A DNA stretch of 55,209 bases from Synechococcus sp. M44_DOE_062 (GTDB lineage Bacteria; Cyanobacteriota; Cyanobacteriia; Thermostichales; Thermostichaceae), in assembly GCA_015295985.1 (NCBI GenBank), contig DVDX01000052.1, positions 1 to 55,209 on the forward strand, written 5' to 3'. Positions 33,147-43,262 of the stretch are shown one piece after another. The notes under the pieces were generated by a model. The model worked only from the letters and a program-made list of their open reading frames with translations. It did no database searches and was not told the origin of the DNA. Positions within the stretch are counted from its first letter, which is position 1, and every line of letters starts with the position of its first letter. The position numbers and the translations under genes were made by a program.

Positions 33147-33477
33147 TGTGGCAGTTTGTTATTTTTGCTTGAAGTAAAAAAGGGCAAAGATTTGTAGCAA
33201 CTTCCCAGAGGCAGCTTCCCCGGAATCCTGTTTGTCTCATCCCCTTCGGAGCCTTTCCCTCTAGAGTTTCTGGGCATCTCAGCCGGAGAAAAAACCTCAG
33301 TAGAGTGAGAGTAAAGCCCATCGGGAGAAGCCGGGCCGACTTTTGGCCGGAAGGGAGTCTTTCTCTCGCACGCAATCACCACAAGGGTGTCACCACAACA
33401 TCGATCCATCGATTGCAGATTACAGGGGGCTCAATGGGTTCGAGTGCAAAGGTTCAATTCGCAGAGGGGGGCAAGAC
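33147..33477. other. Intergenic region upstream of ppsA
   Basis: The 331 bases hold the divergent upstream regions of the pseudouridine synthase and PEP synthase genes. A small palindrome ATCGATCCATCGAT lies at 33400-33413. A long in-frame extension of ppsA to 33343 exists but shows no homology and is not counted as gene. Confidence 0.45.
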
Positions 33478-35937
33478 ATGTCGGACAGAGCAACTGTGGG
33501 ATCTCGGCCTCAACAAGAACATCCGTTCTTGTCAGAGCTGCCTTTGGTCTTGCCATTGACGGAAGTGGGGCTGAAAGATATCCCCCAGGTGGGCGGGAAA
33601 AATGCCTCTCTGGGGGAGATGCTCCAACAGTTGGCTCCACAAGGGATCCAGGTGCCCACAGGATTTGCCACCACGGCCCATGCGTATCGCCAGTTCATTG
33701 CCTCTGCAGGTTTGGACGAAAAACTGCGCGAGATCTTTCGGGATCTGGACATTGAGGATGTAAACAACCTGCGCCATTGCGGCAAGGCTGCCCGCACCTT
33801 AATCTTGCAAACTCCCTTCCCCCCGCAGCTAGAGCAGGCCATCACGGCAGCTTACCAGAAGCTGTGCGAGCGCTACGGCCCCGACACTGATGTGGCAGTA
33901 CGCTCCAGCGCCACGGCAGAAGACTTGCCGGATGCCAGCTTTGCCGGCCAGCAGGAGACCTACTTAAACGTGCATGGGGTGCGGGCAGTGCTCAACGCCT
34001 GCCACCACTGTTTTGCCAGCCTGTTTACCGACCGGGCCATTTCCTACCGCCAGATCAAGGGCTTTGATCATTTTCAGGTGGCCCTTTCGGTAGGGGTGCA
34101 GAAGATGGTGCGCTCCGACCTGGCCTGCTCAGGGGTGATGTTCTCCATCGACCCGGAAACCGGCTTCAAAGACGCAGTGCTCATCACCGCCGCCTATGGT
34201 CTGGGGGAAAACGTGGTGCAAGGGATCGTCAACCCCGACGAATATGTGGTGTTTAAGCCCACCCTCAAGCGGGGCCTGCGACCCCTTCTCTCCCGCAAGC
34301 TGGGCAGCAAGGCCCTGAAGCTGGTCTACGACGAGGGGGGATCCCGTTCCACCAAAAACGTGGCTGTCCCCGAAAGCCTGCGCAAGCAATACGCCCTCAG
34401 GGATGAGGAAATCCTCAAGTTGGCTCAGTGGGCCTGCTTGATTGAGGAGCATTACTCGGCACAGCGGGGCCATTTCACGCCGATGGACATCGAGTGGGCT
34501 AAAGATGGCCTCACCGGGGAGCTGTTTATCGTGCAGGCCCGCCCCGAAACGGTGCAATCGCAAAAAGCGGCCAACCGGCTGACCACCTATCGCTTCACCC
34601 AGCCGGAGACGCGGCCTGAACCTCTGGTGCGGGGGCGGGCGGTGGGCGAGGCCATCGGCCAGGGCACGGCGCGGCTCATCCTGGACGTGCGCCGCTCGGA
34701 TCAGTTCCAGGCCGGCGAGGTGCTGGTGACCGAGAAGACAGATCCCGACTGGGAGCCCATCATGAAAAAGGCCAGTGCCATCGTCACCAACCAGGGGGGC
34801 AGAACCTGTCATGCGGCCATCATCGCCCGCGAGCTGGGGATCCCGGCCATTGTTGGCTGCGGCAACGCCACCCAGGTGCTCAGCTCCGGCCAGCCCATCA
34901 CCATTTCTTGCGCCGAGGGAGAAGAAGGGCGGGTTTATCCCGGCTTGCTGTCCTATGAGGTGAGGGAGATCCCCCTGGAGAAGCTGCCCCGTCCCCGCAC
35001 CCAACTGATGATGAATGTGGGCAACCCCGAAAAAGCCTTCGGCCTCAGCGGGATCCCTTGTGATGGAGTTGGGTTGGCGCGGCTGGAGTTCATCATCGCC
35101 AACCACATTCAAGTCCACCCGCTGGCTTTGCTCAACTACGAGCAGGCGGTGAAGGAGGAGCCTCGCCTGGCAGAGCTGACCGCCCAATATTCCGATAAGC
35201 CGGAATACTTCGTGGATAAGCTGGCCCAGGGGGTAAGTACCATTGCCGCCGCCTTCTATCCCAAGCCGGTGATCGTGCGGCTGTCGGATTTCAAAAGCAA
35301 TGAATATGCCCACCTGCTGGGGGGATCCCGCTACGAGCCCCACGAGGAAAACCCGATGATCGGCTGGCGGGGGGCCTCCCGCTACACGGATCCCCGCTAT
35401 CGCGAGGGCTTTGCCCTGGAGTGTCGGGCCATGAAGCGGGTACGCGACGAGATGGGCCTGGCCAACGTGATCTTGATGATCCCCTTCTGCCGCACGCCGG
35501 AAGAGGGGCACAAGGTGCTGGAGGAGATGGCCCGCCACGGTCTGGTGCGGGGGGAAAACGGTCTGCAGGTGTACGTGATGTGTGAACTGCCCAGCAACGT
35601 TATCCTGGCCGACGCGTTTTGCCAAATCTTCGACGGCTTCTCCATCGGCTCCAACGACCTCACCCAGCTCACCCTGGGCCTGGATCGCGACTCAGCCCTG
35701 GTGGCCCATCTTTTTGACGAGCGCAACGAGGCCGTCAAGCGGATGATTGCCCAGGTGATTCAGACGGTGAAAAGCCATGGCCGCAAGATTGGCATCTGCG
35801 GGCAGGCCCCCAGCGACTACCCCGACTTCGCCCGCTTCCTGGTGCAAGCAGGGATCGACTCCATTAGCCTCAACCCCGATTCCCTGCTGAAAACCCTGCT
35901 GGTGGTGGCCGAAGCAGAAGCGGCTGGCACCCGGTGA
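33478..35937 (+). CDS. ppsA: Phosphoenolpyruvate synthase
   Basis: PEP synthase makes PEP from pyruvate and ATP, releasing AMP and phosphate. From ATG 33478 (preceded by GAGGGGGG) it has 819 residues. The N-terminal ATP-grasp-like domain shows VGGKNASLGEML and RSSATAEDLPDASFAGQQET. The phosphohistidine domain shows GGRTCHAAIIARELGIPAIVG. The C-terminal pyruvate barrel shows DGVGLARLEF, YEPHEENPMIGWRGASRY and GSNDLTQLTLGLDRD. With lactate dehydrogenase and pyruvate dehydrogenase E2 close by, this end of the window handles pyruvate. Confidence 0.94.
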   Translation: MSDRATVGSRPQQEHPFLSELPLVLPLTEVGLKDIPQVGGKNASLGEMLQQLAPQGIQVPTGFATTAHAYRQFIASAGLDEKLREIFRDLDIEDVNNLRHCGKAARTLILQTPFPPQLEQAITAAYQKLCERYGPDTDVAVRSSATAEDLPDASFAGQQETYLNVHGVRAVLNACHHCFASLFTDRAISYRQIKGFDHFQVALSVGVQKMVRSDLACSGVMFSIDPETGFKDAVLITAAYGLGENVVQGIVNPDEYVVFKPTLKRGLRPLLSRKLGSKALKLVYDEGGSRSTKNVAVPESLRKQYALRDEEILKLAQWACLIEEHYSAQRGHFTPMDIEWAKDGLTGELFIVQARPETVQSQKAANRLTTYRFTQPETRPEPLVRGRAVGEAIGQGTARLILDVRRSDQFQAGEVLVTEKTDPDWEPIMKKASAIVTNQGGRTCHAAIIARELGIPAIVGCGNATQVLSSGQPITISCAEGEEGRVYPGLLSYEVREIPLEKLPRPRTQLMMNVGNPEKAFGLSGIPCDGVGLARLEFIIANHIQVHPLALLNYEQAVKEEPRLAELTAQYSDKPEYFVDKLAQGVSTIAAAFYPKPVIVRLSDFKSNEYAHLLGGSRYEPHEENPMIGWRGASRYTDPRYREGFALECRAMKRVRDEMGLANVILMIPFCRTPEEGHKVLEEMARHGLVRGENGLQVYVMCELPSNVILADAFCQIFDGFSIGSNDLTQLTLGLDRDSALVAHLFDERNEAVKRMIAQVIQTVKSHGRKIGICGQAPSDYPDFARFLVQAGIDSISLNPDSLLKTLLVVAEAEAAGTR

Positions 35938-36018
35938 GCCCAAAGCCGGCCCAGAGACGTGCGCGGGGATCCCGTCTCCTGGGTTAAAATCTCTTCTGCT
36001 GTGTTTCCATCCCCATCG

Positions 36019-37263
36019 ATGATCCACGAACTCTCCATGCCGGCCCTCAGCTCCACCATGGAAACGGGCAAGATCGTCACCTGGCTTAAGAACCCCGGCG
36101 ACCGCGTGGAGAAAGGAGAAAACATCCTGGTGGTGGAGTCCGACAAAGCGGACATGGACGTGGAGTCCTTCCACAGCGGCATCCTGGCCAGCATCCTCAT
36201 CCCGGCAGGAGCATCGGCCCCGGTGGGCGCGCCCATCGCCCTAATTGCCGAAAGCGAAGCGGAAGTGGCCCAAGCCCAGGAAAGAGCCAAGGCCCTCTCT
36301 GCCGGAGCTCCCCCTGCGGCACCCTCTCCCGCAGCTCCAGCGGCCAGCCCTGCTCCTGCTCCCACCCCCACTCCCCAAAATGGATCGGGATCCCAGCGGA
36401 TCCTGGCTTCCCCACGGGCGAAAAAACTGGCGGAGAGCCTGGGGATCGATCTGCGCACCGTGCGCGGCTCCGGCCCCAACGGTCGCATTGTAGCCGAAGA
36501 CGTGGAGCGGGCAGCGGCCCTTTCTGCTCCTGCAGTGGCTGCCCCCTCTGCCCCAGCCGCTACGCCCCCAACTCCTGTAGCTATCCCCTTGGGGGAAACA
36601 GTTCCCCTCAGCACCTTACAAGCGGCGGTGGTGCGCAACATGAACGCCAGCCTTGGCGTGCCGGTGTTCCACGTGGGCTATACCATCACCACCGATAACC
36701 TGGATCACCTCTACCAACAGGTGAAGCCCAAAGGGGTCACCCTAACGGCTCTCTTGGTCAAAGCCGTGGCCATGACCCTGGAGAAGCACCCCCTTCTCAA
36801 TGCCAGCTACACAGAGGGCGGGATCCACTACAAAGCCGATATCAACATCGCGGTGGCGGTGGCCATGGAGGATGGCGGGCTGATCACTCCTGTCCTAAAG
36901 CAAGCCAACCGGCTCGACCTGTACGAGATCTCCCGCCGTTGGAAGGATCTGGTGGAGCGGGCGCGGCGCAAGCAACTGCAGCCGGAGGAGTACAACAGCG
37001 GCACCTTTACCCTCTCCAACCTGGGCATGTTTGGGGTGGATCGCTTCGATGCCATTTTGCCCCCCAACCAGGGATCCATTTTGGCCATCGGCGCTTCTCG
37101 CCCCACAGTAGTAGCGACACCGGAAAAAGCCATTGCCATCCGTTCCCAAATGCAGGTGAACCTCACCTGTGACCACCGGGTCATCTACGGGGCTCATGCG
37201 GCAGCCTTCCTGCAGGATCTGGCCCAGTTGTTAGAACAAAATGTGGGATCCCTGACGTTGTAG
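36019..37263 (+). CDS. pdhC: Dihydrolipoamide acetyltransferase, pyruvate dehydrogenase E2
   Basis: E2 transfers acetyl groups to CoA. From ATG 36019 the protein has 414 residues: one lipoyl domain with the lipoylated lysine in VVESDKADMDVESF (about 43), an Ala/Pro hinge, a peripheral-subunit-binding domain (ASPRAKKLAESLGIDLRTVRGSGPNGRIVAEDV), a second Ala/Pro hinge, and a catalytic domain ending in the LTCDHRVIYGAHAAAFL active-site motif (His, Asp analogue). The single lipoyl domain is normal for cyanobacteria. Lipoyl synthase is encoded next door, convergent. Confidence 0.92.
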   Translation: MIHELSMPALSSTMETGKIVTWLKNPGDRVEKGENILVVESDKADMDVESFHSGILASILIPAGASAPVGAPIALIAESEAEVAQAQERAKALSAGAPPAAPSPAAPAASPAPAPTPTPQNGSGSQRILASPRAKKLAESLGIDLRTVRGSGPNGRIVAEDVERAAALSAPAVAAPSAPAATPPTPVAIPLGETVPLSTLQAAVVRNMNASLGVPVFHVGYTITTDNLDHLYQQVKPKGVTLTALLVKAVAMTLEKHPLLNASYTEGGIHYKADINIAVAVAMEDGGLITPVLKQANRLDLYEISRRWKDLVERARRKQLQPEEYNSGTFTLSNLGMFGVDRFDAILPPNQGSILAIGASRPTVVATPEKAIAIRSQMQVNLTCDHRVIYGAHAAAFLQDLAQLLEQNVGSLTL

Positions 37264-37354
37264 CCGCCCCAAAACCCGGCCTTGAGTCAATCTCAGAGTA
37301 GGGTTCTTCTCTCGCGCAACCCACAAGGCCGGGCAGCCGGCGAGGCCCCAGCGC

Positions 37355-38266
37355 TCAGGATCTCCTCCTGGGAAAGCGCTGCATCAACTCTTGCACAGCC
37401 TCGGCATGGTAGGAGCTGCGGGTTAGGGGCGAAGACACCACCTGCAAAAAGCCCAGTTCCTCTCCCACCTGTCGCCAATGGTCGAACTCCTCTGGGGTGA
37501 CATAGCGCTCCACCGGCAAGTGCTTGGGGCTGGGGGCCAGATACTGGCCCAAGGTGAGAATGTCACACCCTGCCCGACGCAGATCCCGCATCACCTGCAA
37601 GATCTCCTCGGCGGTTTCTCCCAGGCCCAACATCACCCCTGACTTGGTGTACAGGCCGGGATCCCATTGCCGTGCCAACTCCAGCAGTTTGAGGGAGCGC
37701 TCGTAATTCCCCTGCGGGCGCACACGGCGATAGAGGCGGGGCACCGTTTCGGTGTTGTGGTTGAGCACCGTCGGTCGGGCCGCCAAGATCTGCTCCAGCG
37801 CCTGCCAGTTACCACATAAGTCTGGAATCAGAACTTCGATGGTCGTCTGGGGCATGCGGCGGCGGATTTCGGCAATGCAGGCAACAAACTGGCTGGCTCC
37901 CCCATCGGGCAGGTCGTCCCGATTCACTGACGTAATCACCGCATGGCGCAATCCCAAGCGCTCTACGGCTTCCGCCACCCGCCGGGGTTCAGTGGCATCC
38001 AGGGGCAGGGGGCGTTTGGTGAAGTCGATATCACAGTAAGGGCAGGCGCGGGTACAGGCCGGGCCCATGATCAAAAAGGTGGCGGTGCCGTTGGCGAAGC
38101 ACTCCCCCAAGTTGGGACAGGAAGCCTCTTCGCAAACCGTGTTCAGGCCCAAGTCCCGCAGCAGTTGCTGGACGGATCCCACCCGCTGTGGGGCCTTAGC
38201 CCGCAGCCAGGAGGGTTTGCCGCCAGGAGAAGAAGAAACAACGGCCAAAGAAGCGCTCCAGCACAA
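37355..38266 (-). CDS. lipA: Lipoyl synthase
   Basis: LipA is a radical-SAM enzyme that inserts two sulfurs into octanoyl chains on proteins such as the neighbouring E2. The 303-residue product has the auxiliary cluster motif [12 protein letters not shown] (CX4CX5C), the radical-SAM motif CTRACPYC, the [12 protein letters not shown] block and the C-terminal RSSYHAE motif that ligates the auxiliary cluster. Its start may be slightly later than the ATG at 38266. It diverges from transketolase across 157 bp. Confidence 0.94.
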   Translation of the reverse strand: MCWSASLAVVSSSPGGKPSWLRAKAPQRVGSVQQLLRDLGLNTVCEEASCPNLGECFANGTATFLIMGPACTRACPYCDIDFTKRPLPLDATEPRRVAEAVERLGLRHAVITSVNRDDLPDGGASQFVACIAEIRRRMPQTTIEVLIPDLCGNWQALEQILAARPTVLNHNTETVPRLYRRVRPQGNYERSLKLLELARQWDPGLYTKSGVMLGLGETAEEILQVMRDLRRAGCDILTLGQYLAPSPKHLPVERYVTPEEFDHWRQVGEELGFLQVVSSPLTRSSYHAEAVQELMQRFPRRRS

Positions 38267-38423
38267 AACAGCAGCGACGATGTCGTCTAGCTTAGCCTGT
38301 CATTTGGTCCCGTTGGAATTTGGACAAAGCCAATTTCCCGGCCCAATTGAGCCCTACCGCCTCGGAAGCACGACCCAAAACGCGGCATACTGGAAAGCGA
38401 ATGTCGAGCGATAGAGATCCCAC

Positions 38424-40424
38424 ATGGTTGTCGCTGCTCCTCCCTCTCTGGAACAACTTGCCATCAACACGATTCGCTTTTTGGCGGTGGATGCTGTTCA
38501 GAAGGCCAACTCCGGCCACCCCGGCCTGCCAATGGGAGCAGCACCCATGGCCTATGTGTTGTGGCAGCAGTTCATGAAGTTTAACCCCCGCAATCCCAAG
38601 TGGGTGGATCGGGATCGCTTTGTGCTCTCGGCGGGGCACGGCTGCATGCTGCAGTACGCGCTGCTGCACCTGACCGGCTTTGATGTAAGCCTAGAGGACA
38701 TCAAGCAGTTTCGCCAGTGGGGATCCAAAACCCCCGGTCACCCGGAAAACTTTGAAACTCCGGGGGTAGAGGTGACCACTGGCCCGCTGGGGCAAGGGGT
38801 GGGTAACGCTGTTGGGCTGGCGATTGCCGAGGCCCATCTGGCCGCCCGCTTCAACAAGCCCGGTCACACCATCGTGGATCACTACACCTACGTGATCTTG
38901 GGTGATGGCTGCAACATGGAGGGGGTGGCTTCCGAAGCAGCTTCATTGGCTGGCCACCTGCAACTGGGTAAGCTGATCATGCTCTACGACAGCAACCACA
39001 TCTCCATCGATGGCAGCACAGAAATCACCTTTACAGAAGATGTGGGCAAACGCTACGAAGCCTACGGCTGGCATGTGCAAAAGGTAGACGATGGCAACCA
39101 CGACCTGCAGGGGATCGCCGAGGCCATCCAAAAAGCCAAGGAAGTCACCAACAAGCCTTCTTTGATCATTGTCGAGACCACCATTGGCTACGGATCCCCC
39201 AACAAGGCCGGCAGCGAGAGTGTCCACGGGGCGCCTTTGGGGCCGGAAGAGGTGAAGCTCACCAAACAAAACCTGGGCTGGCCTCTGGAGCCGGAGTTTT
39301 ACATTCCTGACGAGGTGCTGGCCCACTTCCGCCAGGCCATCGAAAAAGGGGCCAAGGCTGAGGCCGAGTGGAACGAGCGCTTCGCCGCCTACGAGAAGGC
39401 TTACCCCGAAGAGGCCGCCGAGTTCAAGCGCATCATGGCTGGGGAACTGCCTGTGGGCTGGAAAGAGGCCCTAGCCCCCATTGCCGAAACCGGCAGAGAA
39501 TCCACCCGTAACCTCTCCAAGTTTTGTCTAAATGCCTTGGCCAAAGCGGTGCCGGAACTGTTGGGGGGATCCGCAGATCTTGCCCACTCTAACATGACTT
39601 ATTTAAAGGGGATCCCAGAGTTTCAGGCTGGATCTTACGAGGGGCGCAACTTCCGCTTTGGGGTGCGGGAACACGGCATGGGAGCCATTGCCAACGGCAT
39701 GGCGCTTCATGGCGGTCTCATCCCCTACGACGCCACCTTCTTGATTTTCACCGACTACATGCGGCCTGCCATCCGCCTGTCGGCCCTCTCCCAGGTGCGG
39801 GTGCTGCACGTCATGACCCACGACTCCGTCGCCTTGGGAGAAGATGGCCCCACCCACCAGCCGGTGGAAACTTTGGCCTCGCTACGGGCTATTCCCAATC
39901 TCTACGTGCTGCGCCCGGCGGATGCCCGCGAAACGGTGGGATCCTACCAGGTGGCCTTAGAAGCCAAGACCACCCCTTCTGTGCTGGTGTTCACCCGGCA
40001 AGCCGTCAACCCGGTGGAAGGCACCTCTGTTGAAGGCGTAGCCAAGGGGGCCTATGTGGTGGTGGATGCCCCCAATCCAGAGCTGATCTTGATTGCTACT
40101 GGCTCTGAACTGGAGCTGGCGGTGAAAGCTGCGGCCCAACTGAAGCAGGAAGGCCGAGCGGTGCGGGTGGTCTCCATGCCTTGTATGGAGCTGTTTGAGG
40201 CCCAGCCCCAGAGCTACCGCGATTCGGTTCTGCCCCCCAACGTCACCAAGCGCGTCTCCGTTGAGGCAGGCTGCACCTTCGGCTGGCACAAGTATCTGGG
40301 GTTTGAAGGGGTGGCCATCGGCATCAATCGCTTTGGCGCTTCCGCCCCCGGCCCGGTGTGTATGGAGAAGTTTGGCTTTACGGTGGAGAACGTGGTCAAC
40401 ACTGCCCGCCGGCTGCTGAGCTGA
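38424..40424 (+). CDS. tkt: Transketolase
   Basis: Transketolase moves two-carbon units in the Calvin cycle and pentose phosphate pathway using thiamine diphosphate. The 666 residues are full length. They show [18 protein letters not shown], the cofactor motif [32 protein letters not shown], the pyrimidine-domain [22 protein letters not shown] with the catalytic Glu, and [19 protein letters not shown] strong terminator follows at 40451. With tal and the PRK-like gene it ties the window to sugar-phosphate metabolism. Confidence 0.96.
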   Translation: MVVAAPPSLEQLAINTIRFLAVDAVQKANSGHPGLPMGAAPMAYVLWQQFMKFNPRNPKWVDRDRFVLSAGHGCMLQYALLHLTGFDVSLEDIKQFRQWGSKTPGHPENFETPGVEVTTGPLGQGVGNAVGLAIAEAHLAARFNKPGHTIVDHYTYVILGDGCNMEGVASEAASLAGHLQLGKLIMLYDSNHISIDGSTEITFTEDVGKRYEAYGWHVQKVDDGNHDLQGIAEAIQKAKEVTNKPSLIIVETTIGYGSPNKAGSESVHGAPLGPEEVKLTKQNLGWPLEPEFYIPDEVLAHFRQAIEKGAKAEAEWNERFAAYEKAYPEEAAEFKRIMAGELPVGWKEALAPIAETGRESTRNLSKFCLNALAKAVPELLGGSADLAHSNMTYLKGIPEFQAGSYEGRNFRFGVREHGMGAIANGMALHGGLIPYDATFLIFTDYMRPAIRLSALSQVRVLHVMTHDSVALGEDGPTHQPVETLASLRAIPNLYVLRPADARETVGSYQVALEAKTTPSVLVFTRQAVNPVEGTSVEGVAKGAYVVVDAPNPELILIATGSELELAVKAAAQLKQEGRAVRVVSMPCMELFEAQPQSYRDSVLPPNVTKRVSVEAGCTFGWHKYLGFEGVAIGINRFGASAPGPVCMEKFGFTVENVVNTARRLLS

Positions 40425-40450
40425 GTTTCCCTTTTCGCCCACCCCCTGAA

Positions 40451-40485
40451 CCCAGCAGGGATCCCTTCTCTGCTGGGCTGTTTTT
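40451..40485 (+). terminator. Intrinsic terminator after transketolase
   Basis: CCCAGCAG (40451-40458) pairs perfectly with CTGCTGGG (40470-40477), followed by CTGTTTTTC, 27 bases beyond the tkt stop. The loop contains GGGATCCC. Confidence 0.85.
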
Positions 40486-40615
40486 CACCCCATGGCTTGC
40501 TGCCTTGCTGGCCCATCCAGCCATTTTTGGGGACAATACAAGCAGGCAAGGAGAAGCACTTTTTGGCCTGGCATGGGATGCCGGCTTTGCACAAGGCGCA
40601 TTCTGAGGCAGAAGC

Positions 40616-41086
40616 ATGAGGTACGCAGAACGAAGCAAAGGAATCTGCTTGATGATGGCGGCCCTGTTGGGAGCCTGGGTTGCTGGACAGGGCCGTGCTG
40701 TCGCTCAGCCCGCCTTCCAAACTGTGCCGTTGCCGCGCCTACCTGTGGGTGTCGGTCAATCGGTCTTCGATCGCCCCGTGGCCCGCTTTAACCCCAACCT
40801 ACCTGCAGAGCTGGTGATCCGCAATCGCACAGGTCTGCCCTTGGAATACGGCTTTACCGATCCCCGCCAGAAGGTTTCGGAACTGCCTGCGGGCGAAACG
40901 TTGCGCCTAAGCAACCTGCTGATCCCCAACTGCATGGCCATCAACACGCCGATGTTGGCTCCTGTGGGCTATAGGGTAAGCGTGGATCCCTTGAATGTGA
41001 TCACCGTAGAAGTGCGACTGGTCAACGATGTCTCCGGCGACCATTGCCTCGATCTGCAGGAGACAGGGGCTATCTTTGTGAACTGA
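40616..41086 (+). CDS. Small exported protein, family not recognised
   Basis: The 156-residue product begins with a Sec-type signal peptide (GICLMMAALLGAWVAGQGRAVAQ, cleavage probably after AVAQ at about 31). The mature part is about 125 residues, beta-rich in appearance, with two cysteines (in LIPNCMAINT and GDHCLDLQ) that could form a disulfide. TGAGGCAGAAGC before the ATG is an acceptable ribosome site. No enzyme motif is seen. It is likely periplasmic or thylakoid-lumenal; nothing about its partner genes is informative. Confidence 0.6.
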   Translation: MRYAERSKGICLMMAALLGAWVAGQGRAVAQPAFQTVPLPRLPVGVGQSVFDRPVARFNPNLPAELVIRNRTGLPLEYGFTDPRQKVSELPAGETLRLSNLLIPNCMAINTPMLAPVGYRVSVDPLNVITVEVRLVNDVSGDHCLDLQETGAIFVN

Positions 41087-41659
41087 TATGGTTATTGTAC
41101 AAGAAGTGTTTGTATCGCTCAGTACAAAAGATCCCAGGGCTAGCAGGGTCTTTGGGGCTTTCCAGGATATTCTTTGAAGCAACTCTTGCAGGTCAATTAA
41201 AAAGCCTATCCTGCCGACGTAAAAGACTCTGCGCTGCCGTTTTCAAGGTGAAGAAGCTGCAACCCTCAGCCCTTGTTCCCCCCAGTGCCCTGCCCGTACA
41301 TCGACAAACTTGAGCAGAAACTATGCTCCTGTAGTTGAAATCAATCTCATTAGCACAGAACCTCAGCTAGACCCGGAAAAGGGATCCCTGCTAGGCCAGG
41401 ATGGCCAGTCCTGCCCGCATGGGTCCCTAGCATGTCCAAGACAAGAGAGGAAGATTGATGGATACAACTCCACCACTCAACCGGGTAACAGCATAACTCT
41501 ATTGAGATTAGTTTGCAATATTGTACCAGTACAATGGGGTCTTTCTTTGATAGAGACTTGCAGTAAGCCGTGGGGGTCTGGTAGAGTGCTTACCCAAATG
41601 GCAATTGCTAAAGATTTGCAGTTAAGTCTCCTCAGGAGAACAGGTCGCGGAGGGCAAGT
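41087..41659. other. Intergenic region with clustered TTGTAC/GTACAA sites
   Basis: No convincing gene is seen in these 573 bases. TTGTACAA at 41095-41102, GTACAA at 41122-41127, and the inverted repeat ATTGTAC-CA-GTACAAT at 41520-41535 could be binding sites of one regulator. GGAGG at the right end serves the next gene. Confidence 0.4.
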
Positions 41660-42013
41660 ATGGCATGGCAACAGGTTCAGGCGGGAGTGTGGTGTAGGCA
41701 GTTGGGGCAATGGGCGCCCCAGTGGTGGCTGGGCTGGAGTCTGGAGCAGGGTTTTCGGCTCTACCGCAAGGAGGTTTCCTCTGCTCTGCCTTCTCTCTCT
41801 GCTTTGAGGATTCGCTACCAAGAGCGAGATGGCTGGCTGGATGTGTTTCTGGGAAAAGCCGAACAATGGGATCAACGGCGGCGTAGCCTTTTGGATCCGG
41901 CAGCGCGGGTAGCCTTACATTACTTACCGGAAGATTTGGCTCAGATTCAGTCCCTGAAGTGTCCTCACGAGTGTATTCCTCGGCAGCTTTGGCAGCGGCT
42001 ATCTCAGCAGTGA
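41660..42013 (+). CDS. Hypothetical cyanobacterial protein
   Basis: The 117-residue protein is rich in Trp and Gln (MAWQQVQAGVWCRQLGQWAPQWW...). It includes a strand-like IRYQERDGWLDVFLGKAEQWDQRRR and ends LPEDLAQIQSLKCPHECIPRQLWQRLSQQ. I do not recognise the family. A strong GGAGGGCAAG just ahead of the ATG supports translation. No signal peptide or membrane segment is seen. It lies between an intergenic region with possible operators and the lactate dehydrogenase gene. Confidence 0.55.
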   Translation: MAWQQVQAGVWCRQLGQWAPQWWLGWSLEQGFRLYRKEVSSALPSLSALRIRYQERDGWLDVFLGKAEQWDQRRRSLLDPAARVALHYLPEDLAQIQSLKCPHECIPRQLWQRLSQQ

Positions 42014-42200
42014 GGTTAGGGGTTATTAAAATTATTCTGAAAAAGCTAAAGATGCTTGCCTGGGGATCCATGCCGCCGGGGCAATCAACTCTCAATCTCC
42101 TCTGAAGCTGGAAATCTCCTCAGCTCTCCTGCGGGGAGTTGCTGTTTTTCCCTTGACTTAGGCAAGCTTGAGCTAGAGAGGAAGTGCAGCCGCGGGATCC

Positions 42201-43196
42201 ATGACCGTTCCTGAGCAGAAATCCGTTCGCGTTAGCGGGACAGAGTCCTTGCAAGGGCCAGTCTCTTGCCGCCTATTGAAGGGATCCATCATCGGAGCTG
42301 GGCAGGTGGGCATGGCCTGTGCCTACGCGATGGTGATCCAGAATACCCTGGATGAGCTGGTGATCCACGACATCGCCCGCGACAAGCTGGAAGGGGAAGT
42401 GATGGATTTGGTGCATGGGATCCCCTTTGTGGAGCCGACGCGGGTACGGGCGGGTGAGCTGGCCGATTGTGCCGGGTCAGACGTGGTGATTTTAACGGCG
42501 GGAGCCAAACAGCGCCCTGGAGAAACCCGCTTGGATTTGGTGCAGCGCAACGTCGAGATCTTCAAAAGCTTGATCCCAGCTTTGATGGCCCATTGCCCCG
42601 ACACGCTCCTGCTGGTGGTAAGCAATCCCGTTGACATCATGACCTACGTTTCCCTGAAGTTGTCGGGGTTGCCGGCAGGGCAAGTGATTGGGTCGGGAAC
42701 GGTTTTGGACACAGCCCGCTTCCGCTATCTTTTGGCGGAGCGCCTAGGGGTGGATCCCCGGAGCCTGCACGCCTACATCATCGGCGAACATGGGGATAGC
42801 GAGGTGGCCGTCTGGAGCAAGGTCAACATCGCCGGTACCCCGATTGGAGAACTCTCGCCAGAATGGGATCCCGCCCACTTGGGGGATATCTTCGAGCGGG
42901 TGCGCAATGCTGCCTACGAGATCATCCGCCGCAAAGGGGCCACCAGCTACGCCATCGGGTTGGGGGTAACACAAATTGTCCAAGCCCTGCTGCGGGATCA
43001 ACACCGCGTTTTGACGGTCAGCAGCCTCACCCAAGGAGAGTACGACCTGCCAGAGGTCTGTCTCAGCTTGCCCCGAGTGGTTGGGCGGCAGGGGGTGGAA
43101 CGCACGCTGGCTATGTCCCTCACTGAGATCGAGCGAAAGCAACTGCACCACTCTGCCCACATCCTGCGGCGAATCATTGAGGATATCCAGTGGTAG
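42201..43196 (+). CDS. ldh: L-lactate dehydrogenase
   Basis: The enzyme interconverts pyruvate and lactate with NADH in fermentation. The 331-residue product shows the NAD fold GAGQVG (32-37), the specificity loop QRPGETR (104-110, with Gln104 as in LDH rather than Arg as in malate dehydrogenase, and catalytic Arg110), SNPVDIMTY, and the catalytic His197 in GEHGDSE. About 27 residues precede the usual LDH start, and part of them ([11 protein letters not shown]) is encoded by a dispersed repeat. An alternative later start cannot be excluded. Confidence 0.9.
   Translation: MTVPEQKSVRVSGTESLQGPVSCRLLKGSIIGAGQVGMACAYAMVIQNTLDELVIHDIARDKLEGEVMDLVHGIPFVEPTRVRAGELADCAGSDVVILTAGAKQRPGETRLDLVQRNVEIFKSLIPALMAHCPDTLLLVVSNPVDIMTYVSLKLSGLPAGQVIGSGTVLDTARFRYLLAERLGVDPRSLHAYIIGEHGDSEVAVWSKVNIAGTPIGELSPEWDPAHLGDIFERVRNAAYEIIRRKGATSYAIGLGVTQIVQALLRDQHRVLTVSSLTQGEYDLPEVCLSLPRVVGRQGVERTLAMSLTEIERKQLHHSAHILRRIIEDIQW
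42224..42251 (-). repeat. Dispersed GGACTCCG repeat at the 5' end of ldh
   Basis: Plus-strand GTTCGCGTTAGCGGGACAG then AGTCCTTG is the reverse complement of the family core. Its CCGCTAACGCGAAC end is identical to bases in the putative omega-RNA near 187-200. Confidence 0.6.
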
Positions 43197-43262
43197 CCCG
43201 GATACCCTCAGTGGGGACTGGATCCACCGTTTGGCTTGGGTGCTTGCAGCAGGAGGTGTTCT

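Noticed and set aside
34129-35625. Frame of about 500 codons opposite ppsA
   Set aside because: The antisense frame is open because of the GC-rich codon pattern of ppsA; the His/Gly-rich product matches no family.
42201-43196. Malate dehydrogenase as an alternative to lactate dehydrogenase
   Set aside because: The specificity loop has Gln104 (QRPGETR) rather than the Arg expected in malate dehydrogenase.
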